A stretch of DNA of 64,000 nucleotides from Cedecea lapagei (GTDB lineage: Bacteria; Pseudomonadota; Gammaproteobacteria; Enterobacterales; Enterobacteriaceae): NCBI RefSeq assembly GCF_900635955.1, contig NZ_LR134201.1, positions 4,588,001 to 4,652,000 of the forward strand. The letters are read 5' to 3'. Under the pieces are notes generated by a model. That model was not told the origin of the DNA. It was given only the letters and a program-made list of their open reading frames with translations, and did not search any database. The translations under genes were made by a program, and so were the position numbers. Shown here in pieces: positions 48,357 through 57,651 of the stretch (the first letter of the stretch is position 1; each line of letters opens with the position of its first letter).

Positions 48357-49322
48357 TTACTGCTTTTTATTGTCCACCAGCACCGCCAGCAAAATTACCA
48401 CCGCTTTGACGATCATCTGGTAATAAGAAGAAACACCTAATAAATTCAGACCGTTGTTCAGGAAGCCAAGGATCAATGCCCCGATCAGCGTGCCGACAAT
48501 GCGACCTTTACCGCCCGCCAGGCTGGTACCGCCCAGCACCACCGCCGCGATAGCATCCAGCTCGTACCCTGCACCCGCCGTAGGCTGTGCAGAGGAAAGA
48601 CGCGCTACTTCGATGATCCCGGCCAGCGACGCCAGCAGACCACACAGAGAGTAGACGATGATTTTCACTTTGTTGACGCTGATCCCGGACAGGCGAGTCG
48701 CCGCTTCGTTACCGCCGAGCGCATAGATATAACGCCCCAGACGGGTATGGTGCAGCATGTACCATGCGGCCAGGAAAACAATCGCCATGATCCAGACCGG
48801 CGTTGGGATCCCCAGAGGGCGGCCAATACCGAACCAGCCAAACAGATCGGCATTGTCGGAGAAGCCCGTGTTCATCGGGCTACCGTTGGTGTACACCAGC
48901 GTTACCCCGCGCAGCAACAGCATCATCACCAGCGTGGCGATAAAGGCCTGGACTCGTCCTTTAGCAACAATCACGCCGGTCACAGCGCCAATGGCCGCAC
49001 CGAGCGCCAGCGCGGCGGCAACGGCCACCAGCGCATTGACCTCAAAGCCTACAATGGAGGCGGCCACCGCCCCGGTTAGCGCCAGAAGAGAACCGACGGA
49101 CAGGTCGATCCCGGAGGTCAGAATGACCAACGTCATCCCCACCGCCATGATGGCGTTAACCGAGGTTTGCTGCAGGATGTTGAACAGGTTATTCACGGTA
49201 AAGAAGTTCGGGCTCAGGGCTGAAACAATCGCAATCAGCACCAGCAGAGCGATAAGAGATTTTTGCTCCATCAGCCACGCTTTTGTGAACCAGCGACGGG
49301 TGGAAACGGTCTGGGTACTCAT
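48357..49322 (-). CDS. rbsC: RbsC, ribose ABC transporter permease
   Basis: A 321-aa inner-membrane permease (E. coli 321) with about ten hydrophobic segments and the BPD_transp_2 signature GGNEAATRLSGISVNKVKI (about residues 207-225), the coupling loop to RbsA. Its ATG overlaps the rbsA stop, so the two are translationally coupled. Confidence 0.97.
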   Translation of the reverse strand: MSTQTVSTRRWFTKAWLMEQKSLIALLVLIAIVSALSPNFFTVNNLFNILQQTSVNAIMAVGMTLVILTSGIDLSVGSLLALTGAVAASIVGFEVNALVAVAAALALGAAIGAVTGVIVAKGRVQAFIATLVMMLLLRGVTLVYTNGSPMNTGFSDNADLFGWFGIGRPLGIPTPVWIMAIVFLAAWYMLHHTRLGRYIYALGGNEAATRLSGISVNKVKIIVYSLCGLLASLAGIIEVARLSSAQPTAGAGYELDAIAAVVLGGTSLAGGKGRIVGTLIGALILGFLNNGLNLLGVSSYYQMIVKAVVILLAVLVDNKKQ

Positions 49323-50833
49323 TTGTCTGACTCCTGATTCACTCGATTAAGCTTACCAACGGCCGCTGCCATCAGCGCCTCCTGAGTGGCTTCTTCACGG
49401 GAGAACTCGCCGCTCAGTCGCCCTTCGTGGATAACCATGATGCGGTCGCTCATGCCCAGCACTTCCGGCATCTCGGACGACACAAGAATGATGCTCAAAC
49501 CATCGGCTTTAAACTGGTTAATTAACTGATAAATTTCTTTTTTCGCCCCAACGTCGACGCCGCGGGTTGGCTCGTCGAGGATCAGCACTTTCGGCCGAGT
49601 CATCAGGCCACGCGCGATGGCGACTTTCTGCTGGTTACCGCCGGAAAGCAGGCCAATCGGCTGCTCCATGGAGGGGGTTTTGACGTTAAACAGGCGAATA
49701 AAGTCCTGCACAGCCTGCTGTTCATCCTTATGCTTCAGGCTGCCGACATCGCGGCTGAAGTAGCGTAGCGCGGTCAGGGACATATTCTCTTTTACCGACA
49801 TGCCCAGGACCAGACCATCGCGCTTGCGGTCTTCGGATATGTAAACGATGCCGTTAGCCAGCCCGTCCTGCGGAGAGCGAGTCACCACTTCGCGGCCATC
49901 CAGCGCAACATAGCCGGCGGTTCTCGGCAGCGCGCCATACAGCACTTTCATCAGTTCGGTACGCCCGGCGCCCATCAGCCCGGCAACGCCGAGGATTTCG
50001 CCTTTACGCAGCGTGAAAGAGATCTCCTTCACGCCGGGGCCGGAAACTTTATCCACCCGCAGGCGAATGTCGCCCGGCTGTTTGTCCAGATGCGGATACT
50101 GGTCTTCCAGCTTACGGCCTACCATCATTTCGATGAGCGTATCTTCGGTGAGCGCTGAGACTTCACGTTCGGCGATAAACTGCCCGTCGCGCAGAACGGT
50201 CACGTCGTCGCATACCTCAAAGATCTCTTTCATGCGGTGGGAGATATATACGATGCCGCAGCCCTGAGTTTTCAACTCGCGAATAACGCGGAACAGCGAC
50301 TCGGTTTCGGTGTCGGTCAGCGCATCGGTCGGCTCATCCATGACGATGACTTTTGACTCAAAGCTCAACACCTTGGCTATCTCGACCATTTGCTGATCGC
50401 CAATCGACAGCTCGCCGACCAGGCGCTCGCTGGTGTAGCGTAAATTCAGCTTTGCCAGCAGCTTATCGGCCTCCTGATACATCTTCTTCCAGTCAATTTT
50501 GCCAAAACGCCCGACAAACTCGCGGCCAAGGAAGATGTTTTCCGCAATGCTAAGCTGCGGAATCAGGTTAAGTTCCTGGTGAATAATCCCGATGCCAGCC
50601 TCCTGAGAAGCTTTCGGCCCGTTAAAAGCCGTTTCTTTCCCCAGCCACAGCAGAGAACCGGCATCTTTGGTGTAGATCCCGGTCAGAACTTTCATCATGG
50701 TGGATTTGCCGGCGCCGTTTTCACCCACCAGCGCCATTGCACGGCCAGGGTAGACGTTCAGCGCCGCGCCAGAGAGGGCTTTCACCCCAGGGAACGATTT
50801 ATCAATCCCTTTAAGCTGCAGTAAAGGTTCCAT
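49319..50833 (-). CDS. rbsA: RbsA, ribose ABC transporter ATP-binding protein (two nucleotide-binding domains)
   Basis: A 504-aa protein with tandem ABC domains. Domain 1 has Walker A GENGAGKST, signature LSIGDQQM and Walker B VIVMDEPT. Domain 2 has the degenerate Walker A GLMGAGRTE and signature LSGGNQQK, as in other sugar importers of this type. It powers ribose import with RbsC and RbsB. Three residues longer than E. coli RbsA. Confidence 0.97.
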   Translation of the reverse strand: MEPLLQLKGIDKSFPGVKALSGAALNVYPGRAMALVGENGAGKSTMMKVLTGIYTKDAGSLLWLGKETAFNGPKASQEAGIGIIHQELNLIPQLSIAENIFLGREFVGRFGKIDWKKMYQEADKLLAKLNLRYTSERLVGELSIGDQQMVEIAKVLSFESKVIVMDEPTDALTDTETESLFRVIRELKTQGCGIVYISHRMKEIFEVCDDVTVLRDGQFIAEREVSALTEDTLIEMMVGRKLEDQYPHLDKQPGDIRLRVDKVSGPGVKEISFTLRKGEILGVAGLMGAGRTELMKVLYGALPRTAGYVALDGREVVTRSPQDGLANGIVYISEDRKRDGLVLGMSVKENMSLTALRYFSRDVGSLKHKDEQQAVQDFIRLFNVKTPSMEQPIGLLSGGNQQKVAIARGLMTRPKVLILDEPTRGVDVGAKKEIYQLINQFKADGLSIILVSSEMPEVLGMSDRIMVIHEGRLSGEFSREEATQEALMAAAVGKLNRVNQESDK

Positions 50834-50843
50834 GCCGGCCTCC

Positions 50844-51263
50844 TCAGAAGGTTACGCCAGCACAGAGAATAATATTCGCATACGGGGAACACTCCCCGCT
50901 GCGAATAACCGCATGTGCATCAGCGGTGTGCTGCTTGAACTGCTCATGACTGATGTAACTAATAGTTATGGTGTTTCCCTGGTGTTTTTGCAGCTGCTCA
51001 ATATGGTTGAGCAACGTTTCGTGAAGCGCGGGATTATGTTGTTTGATTTCAGAAGCAATGATGGCCGCCTCAACCTGCATTTCCTGAGTTACCACGTTCA
51101 CGACCTGCATAAAGCCAGGAACGCCGTGAGTCAATGCCAGATCGATGCGCTGAGTAGTGCGCGGAATTGGCAGCCCGGCATCGGCAACCACCAGCGTGTC
51201 GGTGTGCCCCAGACGGGAGATAACGGCCGAAATATCAGCGTTAAGAACGGTACCTTTCTTCAT
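50844..51263 (-). CDS. rbsD: RbsD, D-ribose pyranase
   Basis: A 139-aa protein, the E. coli length, interconverting the pyranose and furanose forms of ribose. Seen: MKKGTVLNADISAVISRLGHTD with the catalytic His20, and the C-terminal SGECSPYANIILCAGVTF. First gene of the operon; AGCAGGAAA precedes its ATG, and the proximal RbsR operator ends 15 bases upstream. Confidence 0.97.
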   Translation of the reverse strand: MKKGTVLNADISAVISRLGHTDTLVVADAGLPIPRTTQRIDLALTHGVPGFMQVVNVVTQEMQVEAAIIASEIKQHNPALHETLLNHIEQLQKHQGNTITISYISHEQFKQHTADAHAVIRSGECSPYANIILCAGVTF

Positions 51264-51277
51264 TTTCCTGCTCCACT

Positions 51278-51293
51278 AGCGAAACGTTTCGCT
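51278..51293. promoter_or_regulatory. RbsR operator, proximal
   Basis: AGCGAAACGTTTCGCT, a perfect 16-bp palindrome of the LacI-family type and the known rbs operator sequence of E. coli. It lies just downstream of the -10 (TACACT on the minus strand, 51306-51301), covering the predicted transcription start. Confidence 0.92.
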
Positions 51294-51300
51294 GATAAGG

Positions 51301-51329
51301 AGTGTAGAAAAAGAGCGGGCGGTTAAACA
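51301..51329 (-). promoter_or_regulatory. Predicted rbsD promoter
   Basis: Minus strand -10 TACACT (51306-51301) with a 17-base spacer to a weak -35 TGTTTA (51329-51324). The weak -35 fits dependence on CRP, whose likely site is centred about 61.5 bases before the predicted start. Confidence 0.6.
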
Positions 51330-51347
51330 ACCACCAGGTTAAAGAAG

Positions 51348-51373
51348 TGTGATCAATATCGAAACGTTTCGCT
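51348..51373. promoter_or_regulatory. CRP-like site overlapping a second RbsR operator
   Basis: TGTGATCAATATCGAA (51348-51363) is a one-good-half CRP site. ATCGAAACGTTTCGCT (51358-51373) has the same 12-bp core CGAAACGTTTCG as the proximal operator. The two overlap by 6 bases. Centre-to-centre distance between the RbsR operators is 80 bp. Confidence 0.7.
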
Positions 51374-51382
51374 AATAAACGC

Positions 51383-51408
51383 AAAACGGTACCTGAGTAC
51401 CGTTTTTA
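51383..51408. terminator. Bidirectional terminator between kup and rbsD
   Basis: AAAACGGTAC-CTGA-GTACCGTTTT, a perfect 10-bp stem with T/A runs on both sides. It would end kup transcription (minus strand) before the rbs control region. Confidence 0.85.
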
Positions 51409-51417
51409 GTGTTTACT

Positions 51418-51454
51418 CCCTCTCCCTGTGGGAGAGGGCCGGGGTGAGGGCATC
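51418..51454. repeat. Intergenic palindromic repeat-like element
   Basis: CCCTCTCCCTGTGGGAGAGGG (8-bp stem CCCTCTCC/GGAGAGGG) followed by CCGGGGTGAGGGCATC. This motif resembles a dispersed intergenic palindrome found in many enterobacterial genomes. Only one copy lies in this window, so the repeat status rests on recollection. Confidence 0.55.
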
Positions 51455-51465
51455 AGGTAGCTAAC

Positions 51466-53334
51466 TTAAATCTCAACCTGGGTGCCCAGCTCGATAACCC
51501 TGTTCGGCGGGATCTCAAACTGGTCTGGCGCGCGTAGCGCGTTGCGCTGCAGGGCGAGGAACAGTTTGCCGCGCAGTCGGAGGTACCACGGGCGCTTACC
51601 GATAATCAGCGACTCGTGCGACATAAAGAACGACGTTTCCATCATCCTGCAGCTTAAGCCCTCAAGGCCACAGCGGTGGAATATCTCTTCCACGTTCGGC
51701 GTTTCGCGCCAGCCGTAGCTTGCCACCACGCGCCAGAAGGTTGGCGACAGCTGCTCAATGGAAACGCGCTTAACGTTGTGTACGTAAGGCGCATCTTCAG
51801 TCCGCAACGTCAGCAGCACCACTCGCTCATGCAGCACCTTGTTGTGCTTGAGGTTATGCAGCATGGCAAACGGAATCACGTTCAGGGCACGGGACATATA
51901 AACCGCAGTACCCGGCACGCGAACCGGCGGCGACTTCTCAAGCGAGGCAATCATCGCCTCCAGAGAGTTGCCGTGCTCGTGCATACGCCGCAGCAGGCGG
52001 AAACGCTCGCTTTTCCAGGTGGTCATGATGGTAAACATCACCAGGCCCAGCGTGAGCGGCAGCCAGCCGCCGGAGACGATTTTCTCGAGGTTAGCCGAGA
52101 ACAACGGTATATCGATAAACAGAAAACCCACACACATCAGGAGCACGGCAATTTTATTCCAGTGCCAGTTTTTGCGCGCTACGGTGCAGGAAAGAATCGA
52201 GGTCAGCACCATCGTGCCGGTTACTGCAATGCCGTATGCCGCCGCCAGGTTACTTGAGTGCTCGAAGCTGACGATAACGATCACCACGGCGATATACAGA
52301 ATCCAGTTAATCGCTGGAATGTAAATCTGCCCGGACTCCATTTCCGAAGTGTGGATGATGCGCATTGGCGAGAGATAGCCCAGACGAACCGCCTGACGCG
52401 TCAGGGAGAAGACGCCGGAGATAACCGCCTGTGAAGCGATAATCGTCGCCAGGGTTGCCAGAATCAGCAGCGGAATCAGCGCCCAGTCCGGAGCAAGCAG
52501 GAAGAACGGGTTTTTAATCGCTTCCGGGTTCTTCAGCAGCAGCGCGCCCTGGCCAAAATAGTTAAGGACCAGCGAAGGCAGAACGGCAATAAACCAGGCG
52601 ATGCGAATCGGGAGCTTACCGAAATGCCCCATATCGGCATAGAGCGCCTCAACACCGGTTATCGCCAGGACAACAGCGCCAAGAGCAAAGAACGACACGG
52701 CTTTATATTGAATGAAGAAATTCACCGCCCAGGCAGGGTTAAGCGCCTGCAGGACTTCCGGGTTGCCAATAATACTTGTCGCGCCCAGTACGGCGAGCGT
52801 CAGGAACCACAGCAGCATAACCGGGGCAAACAGCTTGCCGACTATCCCGGTGCCGTGTTTCTGAATCATAAACAGCAGCGTCAGAACAATAATTGAGAGA
52901 GGAACAATGTACTTATCCAGCTCTGGCGCGGCTATCTCAAGACCTTCTATGGCCGACATCACCGATATCGCCGGTGTGATAACCACCTCGCCGTAGAAGA
53001 AGCTACCGCCAATCAACCCCATAATCACCAGCACTGAAGTCATGCGGGCCGAAGTATTGCGCCCGGCAAGAGACATCAGCGTTAAGATCCCGCCTTCCCC
53101 GGCGTTATCCGCACGCATCACGAAGGTGAGATATTTAATGGAGACGACCAGTACCAACAGCCAAAAAATTAACGACAAAAAGCCAAACACGGCGTCGCGT
53201 TCAACGCCAAACCCAAACTGCCCTGACAGGCATTCACGGAGGGTATAAAGCGGGCTGGTACCGATATCACCGTACACAACCCCGATGGCAGCCAGCGTAA
53301 CGGCCGGCAACGATTGTTTATTATCAGCGCTCAT
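51466..53334 (-). CDS. kup: Kup, low-affinity K+:H+ symporter
   Basis: A 622-aa KUP/HAK/KT transporter, the E. coli length. N-terminal 12-helix membrane region (to about residue 430) beginning LPAVTLAAIGVVYGDIGTSPLYTL, with the conserved GDIGTSPLY motif, then a cytoplasmic C-terminal domain ending in ELGTQVEI. It is the main constitutive K+ (and Cs+) uptake route at low pH and high osmolarity. It is divergent from ravA across 224 bases. Confidence 0.97.
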   Translation of the reverse strand: MSADNKQSLPAVTLAAIGVVYGDIGTSPLYTLRECLSGQFGFGVERDAVFGFLSLIFWLLVLVVSIKYLTFVMRADNAGEGGILTLMSLAGRNTSARMTSVLVIMGLIGGSFFYGEVVITPAISVMSAIEGLEIAAPELDKYIVPLSIIVLTLLFMIQKHGTGIVGKLFAPVMLLWFLTLAVLGATSIIGNPEVLQALNPAWAVNFFIQYKAVSFFALGAVVLAITGVEALYADMGHFGKLPIRIAWFIAVLPSLVLNYFGQGALLLKNPEAIKNPFFLLAPDWALIPLLILATLATIIASQAVISGVFSLTRQAVRLGYLSPMRIIHTSEMESGQIYIPAINWILYIAVVIVIVSFEHSSNLAAAYGIAVTGTMVLTSILSCTVARKNWHWNKIAVLLMCVGFLFIDIPLFSANLEKIVSGGWLPLTLGLVMFTIMTTWKSERFRLLRRMHEHGNSLEAMIASLEKSPPVRVPGTAVYMSRALNVIPFAMLHNLKHNKVLHERVVLLTLRTEDAPYVHNVKRVSIEQLSPTFWRVVASYGWRETPNVEEIFHRCGLEGLSCRMMETSFFMSHESLIIGKRPWYLRLRGKLFLALQRNALRAPDQFEIPPNRVIELGTQVEI

Positions 53335-53484
53335 AGACTAATCTTTTGTTGGAATCCCGAAAACGTGTGCTTAGTCCCTTGGCCCACAAAACGGCGCACA
53401 GTATGCACGATAATTGTGTAAATCGTACTCCTAAATGCACTGGCCTTATCTCAGCTCAAACGTTGCATGCGGCATAATCAGCAC

Positions 53485-53513
53485 ATTAACTGGCTAAAAA
53501 TAAACGCTATACT
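53485..53513 (+). promoter_or_regulatory. Predicted ravA promoter
   Basis: C-TATACT (53507-53513), a -10 with the cytosine favoured by sigma-S, and a poor -35 (ATTAAC) 17 bases upstream. E. coli ravA-viaA is expressed from a sigma-S promoter in stationary phase. Confidence 0.55.
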
Positions 53514-53558
53514 CGCGTTCCTCCACAGGGTTAACCGCGTAAGGATGCAAAGCTAATT

Positions 53559-55052
53559 ATGGCTCAATCACATTTGCTGGCTGAAAGAATTTCTCGTCTC
53601 AGCCAGGCGCTGGAAAAAGGACTTTTTGAGCGTCAGCACGCCGTTCGCCTCTGTTTGCTGGCGGCACTAAGCGGCGAGAGCGTCTTTTTACTCGGCCCGC
53701 CAGGGATTGCGAAAAGCCTGATCGCTCGCCGCCTGAAGTTTGCCTTTCGCGAAGCGCGAGCTTTTGAATATCTAATGACTCGCTTCTCAACGCCAGAAGA
53801 AGTTTTTGGTCCGCTTTCCATTCAGGCACTGAAAGATGAAGGCCGTTATGAGCGTTTGACCGCAGGTTACCTGCCGGAAGCCGAAATTGTGTTCCTCGAT
53901 GAGATATGGAAAGCGGGCCCGGCGATTTTAAACACCCTGCTGACCGCCATTAACGAACGCCGTTTCCGCAACGGCGCCAGCGAAGATAAAATCCCGATGC
54001 GCCTGCTGGTGGCGGCATCCAACGAGCTGCCGGAAGCGGACAGCAGCCTGGAAGCCCTGTACGACCGCATGCTGATTCGCCTGTGGCTGGATAAGGTGCA
54101 GGACAAAGCCAATTTCCGTTCGATGCTCATCAGCCAGCACGACGAGAATTTCAATCCGGTCGCCGAAAGCCTGCAGGTCACCGATGAAGAGTATTTCAGC
54201 TGGCAGCAGCAAATTGGCGGCGTCACCCTGCCGGACGACGTTTTTGAACTTGTCTTCATCCTGAGGCAGCTGCTTGAGACGACCCCCGGTGCGCCTTATG
54301 TTTCTGACCGCCGCTGGAAAAAGGCGATTCGTCTGCTGCAGGCCAGCGCCTTCTTTAATGGCCGCGATGCCGTGGCGCCTGTCGATCTTATTCTGCTGAA
54401 GGATTGCCTGTGGCACGACACGGCGACCATGAATTTGATGCAGCAGCAGATTGAAGTTTTGATGACCGGGCACGCGTGGCAGCAGCAGGCTATCCTTAAT
54501 AAACTCAGCGCCATCGTGCAGCGCCGCCTTCAGCTCCAGCAGCAAAGCAGCGACCGTGACGCCTTTACCGTGCTTAAGCAGACCGGCATGTTCAGCCGCA
54601 AACCGCAGTACCAGCTGCCGGATGAGCTAACCGGCGACACGCTGACGCTTTTGCTGCAAAAACCGCTGAAGCTGCACGATATCGAGGTTATTCATATCAC
54701 CCTGGCCCGCGAAGCGCTGGCGCAATGGCTCAATAAAGGGGGCGAGATCCGCGGCAAGCTGAACGGCATTGGTTTTGCGCAGCTGCTTAACCTCGAAGTG
54801 GACAGCACTCTGCACCTGACCATTCGCGATGTCAGCCTTCAGGCCACCCGGCTTGCGCTGCCGGGCCACCAGCAGCAGGGCGTCCCCGATGAGATCAAAA
54901 AGCAGTTCGACGATCTTGATGCTGCGCTGCACCAGCAGCATGAGCGCTTTAACGATCAGCAAAAAAGCCTGTTTATCGAAAGCGACTGGCTGGGAAAAAT
55001 TGAGGCCAGCCTGCAGGACGTCGCGGCGCAGCTGAAACAGGCGCGTCAATGA
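53559..55052 (+). CDS. ravA: RavA, MoxR-family AAA+ ATPase
   Basis: A 497-aa ATPase (E. coli 498). AAA+ module with Walker A GPPGIAKS (about residues 46-53), Walker B IVFLDEIWKAG (about 109-119) and sensor 1 VAASNELPEAD, followed by the discontinuous LARA domain region that binds the lysine decarboxylase LdcI. With ViaA it modulates acid stress and respiratory complexes (Nuo, Frd). It overlaps viaA by 4 bases (ATGA). Confidence 0.96.
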   Translation: MAQSHLLAERISRLSQALEKGLFERQHAVRLCLLAALSGESVFLLGPPGIAKSLIARRLKFAFREARAFEYLMTRFSTPEEVFGPLSIQALKDEGRYERLTAGYLPEAEIVFLDEIWKAGPAILNTLLTAINERRFRNGASEDKIPMRLLVAASNELPEADSSLEALYDRMLIRLWLDKVQDKANFRSMLISQHDENFNPVAESLQVTDEEYFSWQQQIGGVTLPDDVFELVFILRQLLETTPGAPYVSDRRWKKAIRLLQASAFFNGRDAVAPVDLILLKDCLWHDTATMNLMQQQIEVLMTGHAWQQQAILNKLSAIVQRRLQLQQQSSDRDAFTVLKQTGMFSRKPQYQLPDELTGDTLTLLLQKPLKLHDIEVIHITLAREALAQWLNKGGEIRGKLNGIGFAQLLNLEVDSTLHLTIRDVSLQATRLALPGHQQQGVPDEIKKQFDDLDAALHQQHERFNDQQKSLFIESDWLGKIEASLQDVAAQLKQARQ

Positions 55053-56500
55053 TAAGCATTGAAACGCTGGATACGATCCTGGCTATTGGTGAAGGCGAGC
55101 TAATAGAAGAGATCATTATAACCCTGCTGGCTGCCCCGCAGCTGGCGGTGTTTTTCGAGAAATTCCCGCGTTTAAAAAAAGCCGTTAGTGAAGACTTACC
55201 TCGCTGGCGAGACCAGCTGAAAAGCCGCCTGAAGGACGGACATGTCCCGGATGAGCTGGCCCAGGAGGTGCTTTGCTATCAGCAGAGCCAGCTGCTCGAC
55301 ACCAGGCAGCTTATTACCCGGCTCCCGGAGATTATCCAGCTGCTCCACAAGCTTGGATCCCCCTTCTATGAGCAGGCCAAAACGCTGGTCGCAGAGCACC
55401 CACACTTCACCCCGGCGCAGCATACGCTGTTTCTCCAGCGCTGGCGGCTAAGCCTGGTCGTACAGGCAACCTCACTTAACCAGCAGCTGCTGGAAGATGA
55501 ACGTGACAAATTGCTGGCGGAAATTCAGGAGCGGCTGGCGCTTAGCGGGCAGCTGGACCCTGCGCTTGCGGAAAACGACAAAGCGGCCGGCAAGCTGTGG
55601 GATATGAGCGGCGGCGCACTGAAGCGCGGGGATTATCAGCTGATTGTGCAATACGGCGAGTTTCTCACCGGCCAGCCTGAACTGATGCAGCTGGCCGAGC
55701 AGCTGGGGCGCTCTCGTGAGGCAAAATCCGTTCCGCGAAAAGATTCTCCCACCGAGCCCTGGCGTATGCTGGTTCGGGAACCCGCCACCGTGCCCGAGCA
55801 GGTGGACGGCCTGCAGCGCAGCGACGATATTCTTCGGCTGTTGCCGCCTGAGCTGGCAACGCTTGGCATTACCGAGCTGGAGTTTGAGTTCTACCGCAGG
55901 CTGGTGGAGAAGCAACTGCTCACTTACCGCCTGCACGGTGACGCATGGCGTGAAAAAATCATCGAACGTCCGGTCGCCCATCAGGACTTTGACGAGCAGC
56001 CTCGCGGGCCGTTTATTGTCTGCGTGGATACTTCTGGCTCAATGGGCGGATTCAACGAGCAATGCGCCAAAGCCTTTTGCCTGGCGCTGATGCGGATTGC
56101 CCTCGCCGATAACCGACGCTGCTTTATTATGCTGTTCTCCAGCGAAGTGGTGCGCTATGAGGTGAGCGGGCGGGACGGCATTAATCAGGCGCTCCGCTTT
56201 TTAAGCCAGCATTTTAGCGGCGGGACGGATCTGGCCAGCTGTTTTCGCTCGATCCTGGAAAAGATGCAGACCGGGGACTGGCACGATGCCGATGCGGTAG
56301 TGATCTCAGATTTTATCGCCCAGCGCCTGCCGGACGACGTCGTCAGCAGCGTTAAGGCTTTGCAGCGTCAGTATCAGAACCGTTTTCACGCCGTTGCGAT
56401 GTCGGGGCATGGAAAGCCCGGCATCATGCGCATTTTTGACCATATCTGGCGCTTTGACACCGGGATGAGAAGCCGCCTGCTGCGTCGCTGGCGGCGCTGA
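55049..56500 (+). CDS. viaA: ViaA, VWA-domain partner of RavA
   Basis: A 483-aa protein, the E. coli length, with an N-terminal helical region and a C-terminal von Willebrand A domain carrying the MIDAS motif DTSGSMGG (about residues 327-334) and the distal Thr in SGGTDLASC. It stimulates RavA ATPase. The MoxR/VWA pairing is conserved. It converges on asnA with 3 bases between stops. Confidence 0.96.
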   Translation: MISIETLDTILAIGEGELIEEIIITLLAAPQLAVFFEKFPRLKKAVSEDLPRWRDQLKSRLKDGHVPDELAQEVLCYQQSQLLDTRQLITRLPEIIQLLHKLGSPFYEQAKTLVAEHPHFTPAQHTLFLQRWRLSLVVQATSLNQQLLEDERDKLLAEIQERLALSGQLDPALAENDKAAGKLWDMSGGALKRGDYQLIVQYGEFLTGQPELMQLAEQLGRSREAKSVPRKDSPTEPWRMLVREPATVPEQVDGLQRSDDILRLLPPELATLGITELEFEFYRRLVEKQLLTYRLHGDAWREKIIERPVAHQDFDEQPRGPFIVCVDTSGSMGGFNEQCAKAFCLALMRIALADNRRCFIMLFSSEVVRYEVSGRDGINQALRFLSQHFSGGTDLASCFRSILEKMQTGDWHDADAVVISDFIAQRLPDDVVSSVKALQRQYQNRFHAVAMSGHGKPGIMRIFDHIWRFDTGMRSRLLRRWRR

Positions 56501-56503
56501 GGC

Positions 56504-57496
56504 TTACAGCAGATCGCTAACCTTATCCTGAATCTCTGGCGACCAGACGCCGCACTGAACCTGGCCGATGTGCGGCAGCTGTAGCAGCAGCATTGTCAGG
56601 CGTGACTGGCCGATGCCGCCGCCGATGGTTTGCGGCATTTCGCCTTTGATCAACGACTGATGCCACTCGAGCTGCAGCCTCTCTTCATCGCCGGTGGTCG
56701 CCAGCTGGCGTTTCAGCGTTTCTGCATCCACGCGGATCCCCATTGAAGAAAGCTCTAAGGCATCTTCCAGCACAGGGTTCCAGACCAGGATATCCCCGTT
56801 CAGACCCGCCAGCCCGTCTTCGCCGCCCGTTGACCAGTCATCATAATCCGGGGCACGCACGTCGTGACGTTTCCCGTCCGACAGCTTGCCGCCGATGCCG
56901 ATTAAGAAGACGGCGCCAAGCTCTTTAGCAATGGCGCGTTCGCGGCCTTTCGCATCCAGATCGGGGAAGCGCTGCAGCAGCGTTTCGCTGTGAACAAAAT
57001 GGATTTTCTCCGGCAGAAAGGCGGCCAGACCAAACCGTTCACTCACTTCGGCCTCGGTTACCTTAATTGCCGCCCAGATGCTCTCAACGGTTTGTTTTAG
57101 CGTGCCGGTGTGACGTTCGCCGTCGCCCATCACGCGTTCCCAGTCCCACTGGTCGACATAGACCGAGTGAACGGGGGATAAACGGTCTTCATCGGGGCGA
57201 AGGGCTTTCATGTGCGTGTAAAGCCCTTCACCCGCGCTGAAGTCATGCTGGCCCAGCGTTTTTCTTTTCCATTTGGCCAGCGAATGCACCACTTCAAACT
57301 GCGCCTGCGGCAAGGTTTTCACCTTAACCTGCACTGCTTTCTCGCTGCCAGAAAGGTTGTCTTGTGTACCATCGCCTACTCGGCTGAGGATCGGCGCCTG
57401 AACTTCAATCAGGCCAAGCTTCTCTTCCAGCTGACGGGAGAAATGGGTTTTCACAAAACTAATCTGACGTTGTTTAGCAATCCAGGCGGTTTTCAT
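56504..57496 (-). CDS. asnA: AsnA, ammonia-dependent asparagine synthetase
   Basis: A 330-aa enzyme, the E. coli length, related in fold to class II aminoacyl-tRNA synthetases. It makes asparagine from aspartate, ammonia and ATP. Seen: MKTAWIAKQRQISFVKTHFS at the start, GDGTQDNLSGSEKAVQV, and the class II motif 3-like GGGIGQSRL near residue 294. Divergent from its activator gene asnC. Confidence 0.97.
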   Translation of the reverse strand: MKTAWIAKQRQISFVKTHFSRQLEEKLGLIEVQAPILSRVGDGTQDNLSGSEKAVQVKVKTLPQAQFEVVHSLAKWKRKTLGQHDFSAGEGLYTHMKALRPDEDRLSPVHSVYVDQWDWERVMGDGERHTGTLKQTVESIWAAIKVTEAEVSERFGLAAFLPEKIHFVHSETLLQRFPDLDAKGRERAIAKELGAVFLIGIGGKLSDGKRHDVRAPDYDDWSTGGEDGLAGLNGDILVWNPVLEDALELSSMGIRVDAETLKRQLATTGDEERLQLEWHQSLIKGEMPQTIGGGIGQSRLTMLLLQLPHIGQVQCGVWSPEIQDKVSDLL

Positions 57497-57651
57497 GGCT
57501 TTTCTCTTTGTTGTGGTGTTTCTGTCATCGATTAAGCAACAGAAACGTCTCCGTATTCAATAATCCACAATAAAAAAGGCCAGCCTCTTTTTAATCGACG
57601 AATTTAAGGCTATAAAAAATGGAGAATCGGCATTAATCATAGGAAAAAGTG

